DNA from: a virus
IMG/VR virus record: IMGVR_UViG_3300037104_000592
Location: 18,377-82,376 of that record
Strand: one strand, 5' to 3'
DNA length: 64,000 nt
In this document: positions 8,500-18,162 of the stretch, in pieces
Layout of the letters: each line of letters starts with the position of its first letter
Position numbering within the stretch: position 1 is the first letter of the stretch
Notes under the pieces: generated by a model
The model's database searches: none
The model's input: only the letters and a program-made list of their open reading frames with translations
Told to the model about the DNA's origin: nothing
Position numbers and translations under genes: made by a program

Positions 8500-9849
8500 A
8501 TGACTCCATTAGAGACAGGACAAGTAACTGTAAGTCCAGCAGAAAAAATTAAAGATATTATAGGACAATTAGTTCTAAGAGATTCCTTTTGGGGATATCT
8601 ATTTTCAAGAGTTGGAAAAATAGAAGATGAAAGTTTTCCTTCTGTTGCAGGAATTGGCGCCTTAAAAGATGGAATGCTTTATCTGTTTTATAATCCAATT
8701 ATGGTTTCAAAAATGAATGATAAAGATATTGAAGTTGTTTTATCTCATGAAGGAATCCATATCTTAAATAAACATATAAGTAGATTAATAAAAATATGGG
8801 CAGATGAAACTATAGAATCTGAAAAACAAAAGAAAATGTTAGTTTGGAATTTTGCAACTGATTTTAATGCAAATGCTATGATTAATGCACCTGATAAACT
8901 AATGGTTGGTGATAAAGAAATAAAATTATTAAAAGCTAAAGATTATAAATTAAAAGATGGTGAAACATCTGAATTCTATTATTATAAACTATTAGAAGAA
9001 TATGAGAAGCAAAAGAAAAATTTTGATAAAAGTGGATCTGGATCTTCTCATGAAAAATGGTTAATAGAAAAAGAAGGTCAGGGATCAGGAAGTGAAACAG
9101 GAGTAGGTCATGGAAAATGGACTAGTGATATAAAAGAAGTTTCAGATTTATATTCATTTGCAAGAAGAGTTGAGCAATCAACAAAAGAGATGGTTTTTAA
9201 ATCATCTAAAGCTGTTAGAAACAGAGGGACTCTACCTGGTAATTTACAAGAATTAATTAATCAATGTTTGAAGCCACCAGAAGTTCCTTATTATCAAATA
9301 ATTAAAAAATTGGTTAGAGGGTCAAGACTTGCTAAATATAAAATGGCATATACAAAAATAAATAGAAAAAGAACCTATTTATTTTTAACAGGAGAAAAGA
9401 AAGGATTACCTCAAATTTCTCCTTTCCCAGGTAAGACTAAAGATACGACTTTTAATATTTCATTAATATCTGATACATCTGGAAGTATGTCACAAGAGGA
9501 TATTTTAGAGTCTTTAAAAGGATTGAAAAGTATTATTGAAAGTGATAGATATTGTGTTACAACTGTAATTCAATGTGATACTGATGTTCGTAAAGAATAT
9601 ACAGTTAAAAGAGTAAAAGATATTGATTTTGAAATAAAAGGAAGAGGCGGAACAACTCTAGCACCTGGTTTATTTAGAGCTAAAGAATTAGATACAGATG
9701 TTAGTCTTGTTTTTACAGATGGATATTGTGATAATATAAATCAAATTGAAAGGAAGTTATTACCTAAAAAAATAATTTGGGTTCTAACTCCAGATGGTAA
9801 TAAAAATACTATTGATAAAACGGGATATATAGTAAGGATACCTAAATGA
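8500..9849 (+). CDS. metallopeptidase-like plus VWA domain protein (DUF2201 type)
   Basis: The 449-aa product has two parts. The N-terminal part has an HExxH zinc motif (SHEGIHILNKH, residues about 82-92) as in the DUF2201 putative metallopeptidase domain. The C-terminal part is a von Willebrand A-like domain with the metal-ion-dependent site SDTSGSMS at about 323-330 and a later conserved FTDGYCD. A charged linker with Gly/Ser lies between them. Paired with the MoxR-type ATPase upstream. The peptidase activity is family inference; the role could be assembly or disassembly of a phage or host complex. Confidence 0.8.
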   Translation: MTPLETGQVTVSPAEKIKDIIGQLVLRDSFWGYLFSRVGKIEDESFPSVAGIGALKDGMLYLFYNPIMVSKMNDKDIEVVLSHEGIHILNKHISRLIKIWADETIESEKQKKMLVWNFATDFNANAMINAPDKLMVGDKEIKLLKAKDYKLKDGETSEFYYYKLLEEYEKQKKNFDKSGSGSSHEKWLIEKEGQGSGSETGVGHGKWTSDIKEVSDLYSFARRVEQSTKEMVFKSSKAVRNRGTLPGNLQELINQCLKPPEVPYYQIIKKLVRGSRLAKYKMAYTKINRKRTYLFLTGEKKGLPQISPFPGKTKDTTFNISLISDTSGSMSQEDILESLKGLKSIIESDRYCVTTVIQCDTDVRKEYTVKRVKDIDFEIKGRGGTTLAPGLFRAKELDTDVSLVFTDGYCDNINQIERKLLPKKIIWVLTPDGNKNTIDKTGYIVRIPK

Positions 9850-11102
9850 AAAATATATTATTTATTGAATTTTATTATATATTACCCAATAATAGTATAA
9901 TGGTATTAAATAATGGTTTTTCTCCTTGTTATAATTTATGTAATAATATAATTTCTATAGAAATAAGATTAGATGATCTTGATTACACATTAAACTTATT
10001 ACGAAAAGCTCTCACTTTAGAAAAGTTTGATATGGTATATGTATCATCTTTTTATTTATGGCATACTATTTTTGTCTATAAAATAGCATCAGAATTTCCA
10101 AATATAAATTTTATAGTGGGTGGACCAGATGCAAGTTCTTCTAAAGTAAATACAAAATTATTATTTGAACAAGATAATTTTAAATTAACATCTGAACCAT
10201 TAAGATCTATATTTCCTGAGATATATCATGAAAGAAAATGGGGCCTTAATTTTCCAAAATTAGAAAGTAATATTAAAAATATTGAATTTTCAATGTGTAA
10301 TTCTAGAAGAACCTGTAGTTGGGGGAAGTGTAAATTTTGTACATCAAATAGTAAATTTCCAAGAATAAATTCTGGAGATGACCCCATAATAAATTTTATT
10401 GAAAATATTCCTACAGAACTAAGAGAAACTAAACAATTGCTTATTCATACTCAATTTCCTGATATTACTTTTAAGGAACTAAGAGAATTAACACCCATTT
10501 TTAATTATGATATAAGAATTAATTATTGTTCAGCACTTAGAGCAGTAAAAATTGATAGACTAAAAAAATTTAAGGATGTTTTAGTTGAAATATTAAATCC
10601 TAATAGAATTTCATTTCAAATAGGGATAGAATTTTTATCAAATAGAATGTTAGAGTATATGAATAAAGGATTAACTGTTGATGATTATGTAGGAACTATT
10701 ACTTTATTACAAGAATTAAATTTTTCTATAAATTTAAATATTATTCTTGGATGGAATAATTTAACTTTTAATGATGTTAAAGAATTTAATAATGCATTGG
10801 AAAAATTTGATAGTTCTAAAGTTCGTATAGTTTTAGGTAGATTTTATGCTACTAATGAAACTAAACCTTATTTTGAAAAAGATATAATTGAGTGTGAAGA
10901 AGAAGATAGAGGAAAACTTATTTTTAATCGGTATTATTTTAAATTGTCAGATAAAAAACAAATAAGTTTTAATAATTTAATTGAAAAAATATGTAAAAAT
11001 AAGTTTGAAGTATTAAATTATAATAATAATATATTATTGTCAAAAGCTGTTTTATGTATTGATAAACTATATAAAGATGCTAATTTAACTTTTAAAACTT
11101 AA
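9846..11102 (+). CDS. radical SAM protein, B12-binding type
   Basis: A 418-aa protein overlapping the VWA gene by four bases (ATGA). The N-terminal ~125 residues look like a cobalamin-binding Rossmann domain (FPNINFIVGGPDASSSK). The cluster motif CSWGKCKFC gives C-x4-C-x2-C rather than the canonical C-x3-C-x2-C; such extended spacing is known in some B12-dependent radical SAM enzymes, including RiPP-maturation types. A later GIEFLSNRMLEYMNKG matches the barrel region. It would bind a 4Fe-4S cluster and S-adenosylmethionine; the substrate cannot be told. Co-transcription with the MoxR/VWA pair suggests a linked function. Confidence 0.75.
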   Translation: MKNILFIEFYYILPNNSIMVLNNGFSPCYNLCNNIISIEIRLDDLDYTLNLLRKALTLEKFDMVYVSSFYLWHTIFVYKIASEFPNINFIVGGPDASSSKVNTKLLFEQDNFKLTSEPLRSIFPEIYHERKWGLNFPKLESNIKNIEFSMCNSRRTCSWGKCKFCTSNSKFPRINSGDDPIINFIENIPTELRETKQLLIHTQFPDITFKELRELTPIFNYDIRINYCSALRAVKIDRLKKFKDVLVEILNPNRISFQIGIEFLSNRMLEYMNKGLTVDDYVGTITLLQELNFSINLNIILGWNNLTFNDVKEFNNALEKFDSSKVRIVLGRFYATNETKPYFEKDIIECEEEDRGKLIFNRYYFKLSDKKQISFNNLIEKICKNKFEVLNYNNNILLSKAVLCIDKLYKDANLTFKT

Positions 11103-11113
11103 AGGATACCAAA

Positions 11114-11602
11114 ATGAAAAAAAGTGAAAATAGAAAAATTTTTGAAAACTTTAAAAAAGAACTTGATAAAATAGAAGAAAGATTTAGCGAGTTATCAGCA
11201 TCTAGAATGAACTTAGAAGACGCAATTAAAAATTTTGCATTAAAAATACTTAAGGAAGAAAAAGTTTTAACTAATTATCATTATGGAATAAATTTTAGAA
11301 ATAAAAAATATTCATTATTTGTTGATGAAGATATACGACCAGATTTCAAAAAATTAAAAGAATTATCACTATCAAGTTGGCCGAGTTTTTATATACCCGA
11401 AGATATAACAGTAAGTCTCGATGTAGATGATAATGAGTTATACATTTATGGATTTAAATCATTTCAAAGTTTAATAGATTTTGTAAATGAATATGAGTTA
11501 AAGGTTGATTTTTCAAAAATGTATGATGAGTCAAAAAATTTAAAAAATGAATTAAGAAGTATAACCAGATTGATTAAAAAATTAAGTCGGGGTAAAAATT
11601 AA
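11114..11602 (+). CDS. hypothetical protein, 162 aa
   Basis: The ATG at 11114 follows an AAAGGATA ribosome site. The product is helical at both ends (ENFKKELDKIEERFSELSAS near the N-terminus and KNELRSITRLIKKLSR at the C-terminus), so a coiled-coil or homodimer is likely, with a beta-containing middle. No family recognised. It starts a run of six small genes packed with gaps of at most 12 bases. Confidence 0.7.
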   Translation: MKKSENRKIFENFKKELDKIEERFSELSASRMNLEDAIKNFALKILKEEKVLTNYHYGINFRNKKYSLFVDEDIRPDFKKLKELSLSSWPSFYIPEDITVSLDVDDNELYIYGFKSFQSLIDFVNEYELKVDFSKMYDESKNLKNELRSITRLIKKLSRGKN

Positions 11603-11604
11603 AT

Positions 11605-11862
11605 ATGAAAATTACATCAAAATTTCATTGCTCAACTTGTAAAACTGAAGTTGAGCTTAAAAGAGAATGTAAAATAGGACCAATGTTATTTGAGAGGCAT
11701 ACAAACCGTTGTAGTTGCTCATATTGTATGGGTCTAAAAAAGAAAATTGGATTATGGTTACCAGAAGATAAATCTTGGAATAGTTGGAGAGTTATATATT
11801 TTAAATTATTTGGATATAATTTTTATTTAAGATGGACCCTACCAAAACCTAAAGGATTGTAA
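11605..11862 (+). CDS. small zinc-ribbon-like protein, 85 aa
   Basis: The N-terminal half holds paired cysteines, FHCSTCKTEV and CSCSYCMG, with His and extra Cys between them, as in a zinc ribbon. The C-terminal half is rich in Trp and aromatic residues (LPEDKSWNSWRVIYFKLFGY). No specific family recognised. Confidence 0.65.
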   Translation: MKITSKFHCSTCKTEVELKRECKIGPMLFERHTNRCSCSYCMGLKKKIGLWLPEDKSWNSWRVIYFKLFGYNFYLRWTLPKPKGL

Positions 11863-11863
11863 T

Positions 11864-12061
11864 ATGGGATATAATGGTGAAGATAAATGGGAAATGTATG
11901 GAAAAGAATTTAGCACTTCAGTTAGAACATTATCTGAATTAAAAAGTTTACTTATTAAACACCTTGAAAGTTTTGATGTAAATAAAGCAACTTCTAGTAT
12001 TAAATCCGAAGATTATAAAATAACTAATATTAGATTTTCTATAAAAAGGATATCAAAATGA
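11864..12061 (+). CDS. hypothetical protein, 65 aa
   Basis: A small ORF one base after the zinc-ribbon gene and overlapping the next start by four bases (ATGA). Begins MGYNGEDKWEMYGKEF; the C-terminus is basic (IRFSIKRISK). No recognisable domain; supported by tight packing only. Confidence 0.6.
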   Translation: MGYNGEDKWEMYGKEFSTSVRTLSELKSLLIKHLESFDVNKATSSIKSEDYKITNIRFSIKRISK

Positions 12062-12543
12062 AAAGATGGGGAGTTGGGGTAAACAATTATTATTTTACAG
12101 GTTCAATAATTTTAGAAGAAGCACCTTGGTATATTTTTCTAATTGAATATTCTATTCATTTTATTTGTCATTGGATTCCGAGAATTCCTCTTTCTAAACA
12201 TATTAAAATTATACGAGAAGGGGAAGAATATACTTTAAGAGATTATTATGGAACAACTGGAGATCTTTTTCATATTTATATTTGTAGTCCAATTTTTGAA
12301 TGGTGTTGGAATAGAATTAAATGGCAGACTATTTCGTTTCCGTATACTATGTTAAAAGAACAATTTCCTGATAGATTTGAAGATGAAAATGAATATTTAG
12401 ATAAAGATAGTGATGAAGAAGAAAAAAAGAATGTAAAAGATAATCTTGAATATTCAACAAAAATAGGTGATGAATTTAAAATTGTATATGATAAACTAAG
12501 TAATATATCAACTGTAAGAATGAAAAAGTTACATTATATATAA
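12058..12543 (+). CDS. hypothetical Trp-rich protein, 161 aa
   Basis: Rich in Trp, Tyr and Pro in its first 100 residues (IPRIPLSKHIKIIREGEEYT, LRDYYGTTGDLFHIY, WCWNRIKW), with an acidic stretch near residue 105-125. The hydrophobic run IFLIEYSIHFICHW near residues 25-40 is not a clear membrane helix. It resembles small conserved phage proteins of unknown role, but I cannot name a family. Confidence 0.65.
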   Translation: MKRWGVGVNNYYFTGSIILEEAPWYIFLIEYSIHFICHWIPRIPLSKHIKIIREGEEYTLRDYYGTTGDLFHIYICSPIFEWCWNRIKWQTISFPYTMLKEQFPDRFEDENEYLDKDSDEEEKKNVKDNLEYSTKIGDEFKIVYDKLSNISTVRMKKLHYI

Positions 12544-12555
12544 GGAGATAAATAA

Positions 12556-13281
12556 ATGCACTTCACAGTTTTAGTTATTGGGGATGATTTTGAATCTCAG
12601 CTAGAACCTTTTTGGGAATTGGATCTACCAAAAGAAACAATAAAAGATGATTATAGAGCTGAATTTCATTCTGATGTAGTAAAAGAAATATTAGAAGAAG
12701 ATTTTATAAAATATAAGCAAGAACTAAAAAGAGATTGGGTTGATAAAGTAGTTCCTTTAGAAGATGATTATAATACTTTAGATGAATATGCATTAATTCA
12801 ACATGGATATTATTTTGATGAAAAAACAAATTCTTATGGGTATTATTTAAATCCTAATTCTAGATGGGATTGGTTTACTGTTGGTGGAAGATGGACTGGT
12901 TATTTCAAACTAAAGGAAGGACGAACTGGAGATATAGGACAACCAGGAACTGGAAACAATAAACCAATAGAAGGATATGTTGATATAGTTAGAAAAGGCG
13001 ATATAGATTTTGAAGGAATGACTAAAGATAGTATAGAAACTGCTAAAAGAAGTTGGGAAGAAGCTAAATCTGAAAAAGATAAAGCAATGAAGAACTTTAG
13101 TTATGGTATTGAAGAAAATGACACAGAAGAAACATATATAAAAAGAATGTCTAATTTTAAACCCAATTCTATTTTGTATAACGGAGAGTGGATTGAAGAT
13201 ATGCTAGATAGAGAATTTAAAGAATTAATAGAAAGAATTCCTAATAATACAATATTGACTATTGTAGATTGTCATATATGA
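12556..13281 (+). CDS. hypothetical protein, 241 aa
   Basis: Starts at ATG 12556 after AAGGAGAT. It opens with a beta strand (HFTVLVIGDDFESQLEPFWE) and has the segment SRWDWFTVGGRW near residue 98, a pattern I have seen in conserved phage hypothetical proteins, followed by charged helices. It ends with a hydrophobic strand, NNTILTIVDCHI. Function unknown. Confidence 0.7.
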   Translation: MHFTVLVIGDDFESQLEPFWELDLPKETIKDDYRAEFHSDVVKEILEEDFIKYKQELKRDWVDKVVPLEDDYNTLDEYALIQHGYYFDEKTNSYGYYLNPNSRWDWFTVGGRWTGYFKLKEGRTGDIGQPGTGNNKPIEGYVDIVRKGDIDFEGMTKDSIETAKRSWEEAKSEKDKAMKNFSYGIEENDTEETYIKRMSNFKPNSILYNGEWIEDMLDREFKELIERIPNNTILTIVDCHI

Positions 13282-13293
13282 AAAGGTGCTTAA

Positions 13294-13500
13294 ATGGATA
13301 AAGAAAAAGAGTTTCATAGTCAACCAATTTATAAATGTATTTTACCAAATGAAGTTTGTAAATATTCATGTAGTCTTACAAGAATTGTAGTTTGTTCAAA
13401 GAAAGAATCTCCATGTTGGATTGGGACAAAAGAACATAAAGAATGGGAAAAATTTGTTTTAGGTCCAGATTCACCTGCTAGAGGATATGAATTTTATTAA
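13294..13500 (+). CDS. small Cys-rich protein, 68 aa
   Basis: Five cysteines in the first 42 residues (KCILPNEVCKYSCSLTRIVVC, then C in ESPCWIG) suggest a metal site. It starts at ATG 13294 and ends eight bases before the topoisomerase gene start, whose AAGGAGG ribosome site overlaps its stop. No family recognised. Confidence 0.6.
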   Translation: MDKEKEFHSQPIYKCILPNEVCKYSCSLTRIVVCSKKESPCWIGTKEHKEWEKFVLGPDSPARGYEFY

Positions 13501-13508
13501 GGAGGACA

Positions 13509-15305
13509 ATGTCTAAAACTTATACATCTAAAGATATAAAAGTAATGGATGAAATTGAGCATATAAGACTTAACAGTGGTATGTATATTGGAGAAACCAC
13601 TAATCCAGTTCATTTGATAGAAGAATGTTTGGATAATGCTTTGGATGAAGCAATTGCTGAATATGCTAAAATAATTGCAATTAATATAAACACCAAAAAT
13701 AATACTTTTTGTGTGATTGATGATGGGAGAGGAATGCCCTTTGATAATGATATAGCAATAACTATTGCAACCAAAATGTTTTCTGGTGGAAAATTCAAAG
13801 GATCTAAAACTGCATATGAAGTATCAGCAGGAAAGCATGGAATTGGATTAGTTGCTGTAAATGCATTAAGTGAAAATTTCACAATTGAAATATATAGAGA
13901 TAATAAACATGCTAAATATATATTTCAAAATGCTATCTTAAAAGAAAAAATAATAGAAAACTTTAAAGATAAAAAACCATTTAGCACTAAAATTCAATTT
14001 AATCCATCTAAAAAATATTTTGAAAGTTTAATTCCTAATATTGATAAGTTAAGAAAAAGATTATTAATATCTTCAGCTGAAATTCCAAATTGCACTTTTA
14101 TTTTGAATATGGATAAGAAAAGAGAAATTATTAAACTATCAAAAGGTGAGTTTTTTAAATCTTATTGTATGACAGATGTGGATAAAGAAACATCTCCTGT
14201 TATAAATATAGTTTCAACTGACGATAAAGAAAAATTTGATATTACATTTGGTTATTCGTTTGATGGTCCAATAACTCCAAAAGTAATATCATCTGTTAAT
14301 TTACTTCCTGTTGAATCTGGTGGAACTCATATAAATTTATTCTTTGATATGGTTAAAGATATATTTACAACTAAAGGGAAAAAATTAAATTTGAAATTTA
14401 CACCTCAAGATTGCTTATGTGGTTTAAGGGTTTATTTTTCACTTTATTTGAAAGAACCGGAGTTATCAGGTCAAGTAAAGGATAAGCTAATAAATAGAAA
14501 AGAATATTTTGATAAATTAGTTGTAAAATTAAGAAATCAATTAGATTCATATTTTAATAATAATTCCGAAGTTTTAGAGTCAATGTTAAATTTCTTTGTT
14601 GAGATTAGAAGGAAAGTTGACTCTAAAAAAGTAAAGAGTGAAACTCATGGAAGAAGATCTTCAACTAAATTTACAAAACTAAGAGATTGTTCAGGAATTC
14701 ATGGAGAGTTGTATGTGGTTGAAGGAGATTCAGCTGGTGGTGGGTTTATAGATTGTAGAGATGCTAAAAGACATGCTATAATGCCATTAAAGGGAAAAAT
14801 TCCATCTATTGCGAATAAAGAAGATATTTTGAAAAATAATGAAATAAAAGAATTTATTCAAGCGTTGGGTTGTGGTGTCGGTCCAGCTTTTGATATTTCA
14901 AAATTAAGATATAATAAAGTAATATGTGGAGTAGATCCTGATGCAGATGGGGGTCACATATTTTGTTTATTAACAATTGCTTTAGCAGCTCTAGCACCTG
15001 ATGTTATAAAAAAAGGCCATTATTATTTAGTTCAAGTTCCTCATTATGCATTAATTCATGGAAAAGAATTTACTCCATTATGGACAGCAGAAGAGGTAAC
15101 TAAATCTAAAAGTCATAAAGGACAAGTAATACTTGTGAAAGGCTTAGGGCAGCTCAACCCAGATCAATTAAAAGTATGTTGTCTTGATGAAAAAACAAGA
15201 AGATTAATTAAAGTTGTATATACATCAGATTTAAAGGAAATAATGGAACTTTTTACGAATGTAAATAAAAAAAGAGAACTTTTGAATGGAGAATTAAATG
15301 GATAA
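13509..15305 (+). CDS. type II DNA topoisomerase, ATPase (GyrB/ParE-like) subunit
   Basis: Complete 598-aa GyrB/ParE-type subunit, similar in size to phage T4 gp39. GHKL ATPase motifs: ECLDNALDEA (residue about 38), DDGRGMPFD (near 74), and KHGIGLVAVNAL (near 110). The TOPRIM metal site is VVEGDSAGG (near 405) and VDPDADGGH (near 480). It would use ATP to drive strand passage with the subunit encoded next, which overlaps it by eight bases. Together they relax or decatenate phage DNA during replication. The start ATG 13509 has a strong AAGGAGG site. Confidence 0.93.
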   Translation: MSKTYTSKDIKVMDEIEHIRLNSGMYIGETTNPVHLIEECLDNALDEAIAEYAKIIAININTKNNTFCVIDDGRGMPFDNDIAITIATKMFSGGKFKGSKTAYEVSAGKHGIGLVAVNALSENFTIEIYRDNKHAKYIFQNAILKEKIIENFKDKKPFSTKIQFNPSKKYFESLIPNIDKLRKRLLISSAEIPNCTFILNMDKKREIIKLSKGEFFKSYCMTDVDKETSPVINIVSTDDKEKFDITFGYSFDGPITPKVISSVNLLPVESGGTHINLFFDMVKDIFTTKGKKLNLKFTPQDCLCGLRVYFSLYLKEPELSGQVKDKLINRKEYFDKLVVKLRNQLDSYFNNNSEVLESMLNFFVEIRRKVDSKKVKSETHGRRSSTKFTKLRDCSGIHGELYVVEGDSAGGGFIDCRDAKRHAIMPLKGKIPSIANKEDILKNNEIKEFIQALGCGVGPAFDISKLRYNKVICGVDPDADGGHIFCLLTIALAALAPDVIKKGHYYLVQVPHYALIHGKEFTPLWTAEEVTKSKSHKGQVILVKGLGQLNPDQLKVCCLDEKTRRLIKVVYTSDLKEIMELFTNVNKKRELLNGELNG

Positions 15306-17820
15306 TTTAATCCCAAAACTTTATAGGGAATATGGATTATATGTAAATGAGTCTAGAGCATTTCCATTATCACAAGATGGATTAAAACCTGTTGAAAGAA
15401 GAATATTATTATCAGCATATCAAGTTGCAAAAGATAAATTTGTAAAATCTGTAAGAGTTGATGCACATTGTTTGGTTGGAAAAACAAAAATTAAAATAAC
15501 AAATGGAATAAAAACAATTGAAGAATTATATAAAGAAAATTATAGAAATTTCTATATTTTTGGATATGATTTAAAATTAAATAAACCCATTATTACCAAA
15601 GCAGATTGTGTTAGTCTGACAAAATTTGTTAATAAAATAATAAGAATTACAACGGAGAGTGGTATAATTGAGTGCACAGAAGATCATTTATGGTTAACAA
15701 AAGAAGGAGAATATAAAGAAACTAAAGAATTGATAATAGATGATTCTTTGGAAGTTATGGAATTTGGAATTCCAGATAAAAACAATATATTTAAAAATAA
15801 TTGGGTTGGCTGTTATCCATATGAAGTTGTTGAAAACAATGGAAATTTTTATAAAAGTCATTTTTTAGCAGATGAATATAATTGTAAAAATAATTTAGAA
15901 ATATTATTTGAATTAATTGATGGTTTTGATAGACATCATAAAGATAAAAATATATTAAATAATGACCCAGATAATATAACAAGAATGATTGTAGGAGATC
16001 ATTTAAAATTACATTATAATTTTTGGTTTAATTATAAAAATGGAAAAATATTTTTATCTGAAAACGGAAAAAGAATTCAAAGAGAACATCCAGAAATAGC
16101 TAAAGCTCTTGTAGAATTTACTAAACAAAAAAGTATAGATGATCCCACATGGCTGAGCAATAATGGAAAAAAATGTTGGAATAATCTTAACGAAGAAGAT
16201 CGTAAAAAACTTTCAAGAAAAATAGGAGATGGAATAAGAAAGTTTTATAGAGAAAATGGATCAGAAGAAAAAAGTAAAAAAACAATTGAGTACTGGAAAC
16301 AAGATTCAGAGTTAGTTAAAATTCATAGAGAAAAAAACAGATCAGCTGGGGTAATAACATCAAAAAAGAATTTTGAAAATAACCATAAAATTAAAATATT
16401 AAAAACTCTAAAAAAAATTATTGATAAAAATTTAGATCTGAATGAAGAAACATATAACTCTAATAGAGAAAAACTTTATCCACTGTATAATAAAATTTTG
16501 AAATATTTTAATTCATATGAAGAAGCAAATGAAGAAGCAAAAAAATATACAAATCATACTATACTAAATATAGAAGAAATTAATTTAGAAACTCCAATTC
16601 CAGTGTATGACATAATAAACTCAGAAAATTACCACAATTTTGTTGTTATGTTTGATGATAATACTGGAGTAATTTCCCATAATTGCTTGGGGCATTTTCA
16701 TCCTCATTCTACCGTATATCAATCAATTGTTCAATTAGTTCATCAAGGATTTTTAGATGGTCAAGGAAATTTTGGAAACAATATTGGACTAGAACCGAGT
16801 CCAGCGGCTGCTATGCGGTATACTGAATGTAAACTTTCTAAATTTATTAATAATATAGCTTTTAGATTAATTGATTATGTTCCTTGGGGTGAGTCAGAGT
16901 TAGATGATGAACCAGAATATATTCCATCAATGTTTCCTTTGTGTCTTTTAGGAAAAGAATATACGGTTGGAATTGGATTTGGATATAAAACTTTAATTCC
17001 TTGTTATACTCCTGAAGATCTTAAAAGTAGATTGTTTTATTTATTAGGAAAAACAAAAGAAAAACCTATAATTAAACCAATCACAGATTGTAAGATTTTA
17101 TCAACTGATAAGGATTTTGAAGAATTATTAACAACTGGAAAAGCTGTTATTTCATTTCAAGGAATTCATAAAATTGATAATGTTAAAAGTAAAGCTGTAA
17201 TAAAAAATTGGCCACCTGGAAAACGATTTGAATCTATTTTATCAAAGTTTGATAAAGAATTAACAAATCAAGATATTGGATTTATTGATGAATCATCAAA
17301 AGACAATGGTGGAACTCATATAGTTTTTGAAGTTTTAAAATCTAGAAATAAGAATGATATTTTTAGAACATTTTCTAAAAAGTTAGGGGATGTTTTAAAA
17401 GGTTCTATTTCTTTTGAAATGATTGTAGTTGATTCTGAATCAAGAACTCCAAAATTGATGTCCGTTGATGAGATGTTGCTTAAAACTTATAATATGTATA
17501 AAGCAACAAATGAGATAATGTTAAAGTCTGAAGAAAAAAGATTTAAAGATTTAATAAATGAAAATAAATTGATTCAAAAGATAAAACCATCTTTGTCTAA
17601 ACAATTACAATCAAAAGAAACTGATGTTGATAAAATAATTGATGCAATAAGTGCAGATACATTTATTGATAGAAATGTGGTTAAAGATATTATTCAAAAA
17701 CATAGAATTTCTAAGTTGTTATCTGTTAAAAATGATTTGAAAGAACTAGAAATAAGAATAGTAGATATAGTTGATTGTATAAAGAATATAGATAAGTTTG
17801 TTTTGAAACAATATACTTAA
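15298..17820 (+). CDS. type II DNA topoisomerase, DNA-cleavage (GyrA/ParC-like) subunit with intein
   Basis: An 840-aa precursor. The N-extein begins as a GyrA/ParC winged-helix region (GLKPVERRIL, residues 29-38). It is interrupted after H57 by a 405-residue intein (residues 58-462). The C-extein resumes CLGHFHPHSTVYQSIV and includes the catalytic tyrosine in AAMRYTE (Y508 in the precursor, about Y103 after splicing). The spliced protein would be about 435 aa, near T4 gp52 length and lacking the long GyrA C-terminal beta-pinwheel. It overlaps the ATPase subunit gene, so they are made together. The reading frame is continuous, so protein splicing, not RNA splicing, is expected. Confidence 0.92.
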   Translation: MDNLIPKLYREYGLYVNESRAFPLSQDGLKPVERRILLSAYQVAKDKFVKSVRVDAHCLVGKTKIKITNGIKTIEELYKENYRNFYIFGYDLKLNKPIITKADCVSLTKFVNKIIRITTESGIIECTEDHLWLTKEGEYKETKELIIDDSLEVMEFGIPDKNNIFKNNWVGCYPYEVVENNGNFYKSHFLADEYNCKNNLEILFELIDGFDRHHKDKNILNNDPDNITRMIVGDHLKLHYNFWFNYKNGKIFLSENGKRIQREHPEIAKALVEFTKQKSIDDPTWLSNNGKKCWNNLNEEDRKKLSRKIGDGIRKFYRENGSEEKSKKTIEYWKQDSELVKIHREKNRSAGVITSKKNFENNHKIKILKTLKKIIDKNLDLNEETYNSNREKLYPLYNKILKYFNSYEEANEEAKKYTNHTILNIEEINLETPIPVYDIINSENYHNFVVMFDDNTGVISHNCLGHFHPHSTVYQSIVQLVHQGFLDGQGNFGNNIGLEPSPAAAMRYTECKLSKFINNIAFRLIDYVPWGESELDDEPEYIPSMFPLCLLGKEYTVGIGFGYKTLIPCYTPEDLKSRLFYLLGKTKEKPIIKPITDCKILSTDKDFEELLTTGKAVISFQGIHKIDNVKSKAVIKNWPPGKRFESILSKFDKELTNQDIGFIDESSKDNGGTHIVFEVLKSRNKNDIFRTFSKKLGDVLKGSISFEMIVVDSESRTPKLMSVDEMLLKTYNMYKATNEIMLKSEEKRFKDLINENKLIQKIKPSLSKQLQSKETDVDKIIDAISADTFIDRNVVKDIIQKHRISKLLSVKNDLKELEIRIVDIVDCIKNIDKFVLKQYT
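15469..16683 (+). other. intein with HNH endonuclease domain in GyrA-like gene
   Basis: The insert begins with Cys (CLVGKTKIK, residue 58) and ends with GVISHN before a Cys +1, so both splice junctions carry the expected nucleophiles and the terminal His-Asn. Block B is TESGIIECTEDHLWL. Between the splicing halves lies an HNH-like core, FDRHHKDKNILNNDPDNI at precursor residues about 210-227, followed by a Lys-rich region. The insertion point is just before the GHFHPHST stretch of the cleavage domain, a conserved functional site where inteins usually insert. All splicing residues look intact, so the intein is probably active. Confidence 0.88.
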
Positions 17821-17832
17821 AAGGATTATGTT

Positions 17833-18159
17833 ATGGAAAAGATGAAATTTTACGAATATGAGTGCAAGGATTGTAAAAATGGAAGTTTATTTGTAAACAT
17901 TCTTTTAAACTATCCTTGTCCTAATTGTTTTGATGGAAAAAGAACATGGTTAGATGATATAATTCCTCCATCAAAAAAGAAATATGAGTCATTAAAAAAA
18001 CATTCTATAAATAAAAACATACAGGAGTTAGAGTCACGATTAAAACTAGAATGTTCAAAAATTGGAATAGAAACTACATTTGAAGCAATATTTACAAAAG
18101 ATAATCATAAAACTGTATGTATAAAAGAAATTTACCCAGATATTGAGGACTTGGATTAA
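17833..18159 (+). CDS. small zinc-ribbon protein, DW-motif family, 108 aa
   Basis: The Cys pairs are CKDCKNG (about residue 11) and CPNCFDGKRTWLDDI (about 32-46). This is one of seven related genes in the window with the plan C-x2-C-x-G ... C-x2-C-x-G ... W-x-D-x-I. The nearest copy follows after three bases. The pattern resembles DnaJ-type zinc fingers but lacks the rest of DnaJ. The C-terminal half is divergent and helical. Role unknown. Confidence 0.75.
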   Translation: MEKMKFYEYECKDCKNGSLFVNILLNYPCPNCFDGKRTWLDDIIPPSKKKYESLKKHSINKNIQELESRLKLECSKIGIETTFEAIFTKDNHKTVCIKEIYPDIEDLD

Positions 18160-18162
18160 ATT

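Noticed and set aside
15298-17820. Group I intron in the topoisomerase gene
   Set aside because: The frame is open across the insert and both intein splice residues are present, so protein splicing explains it.
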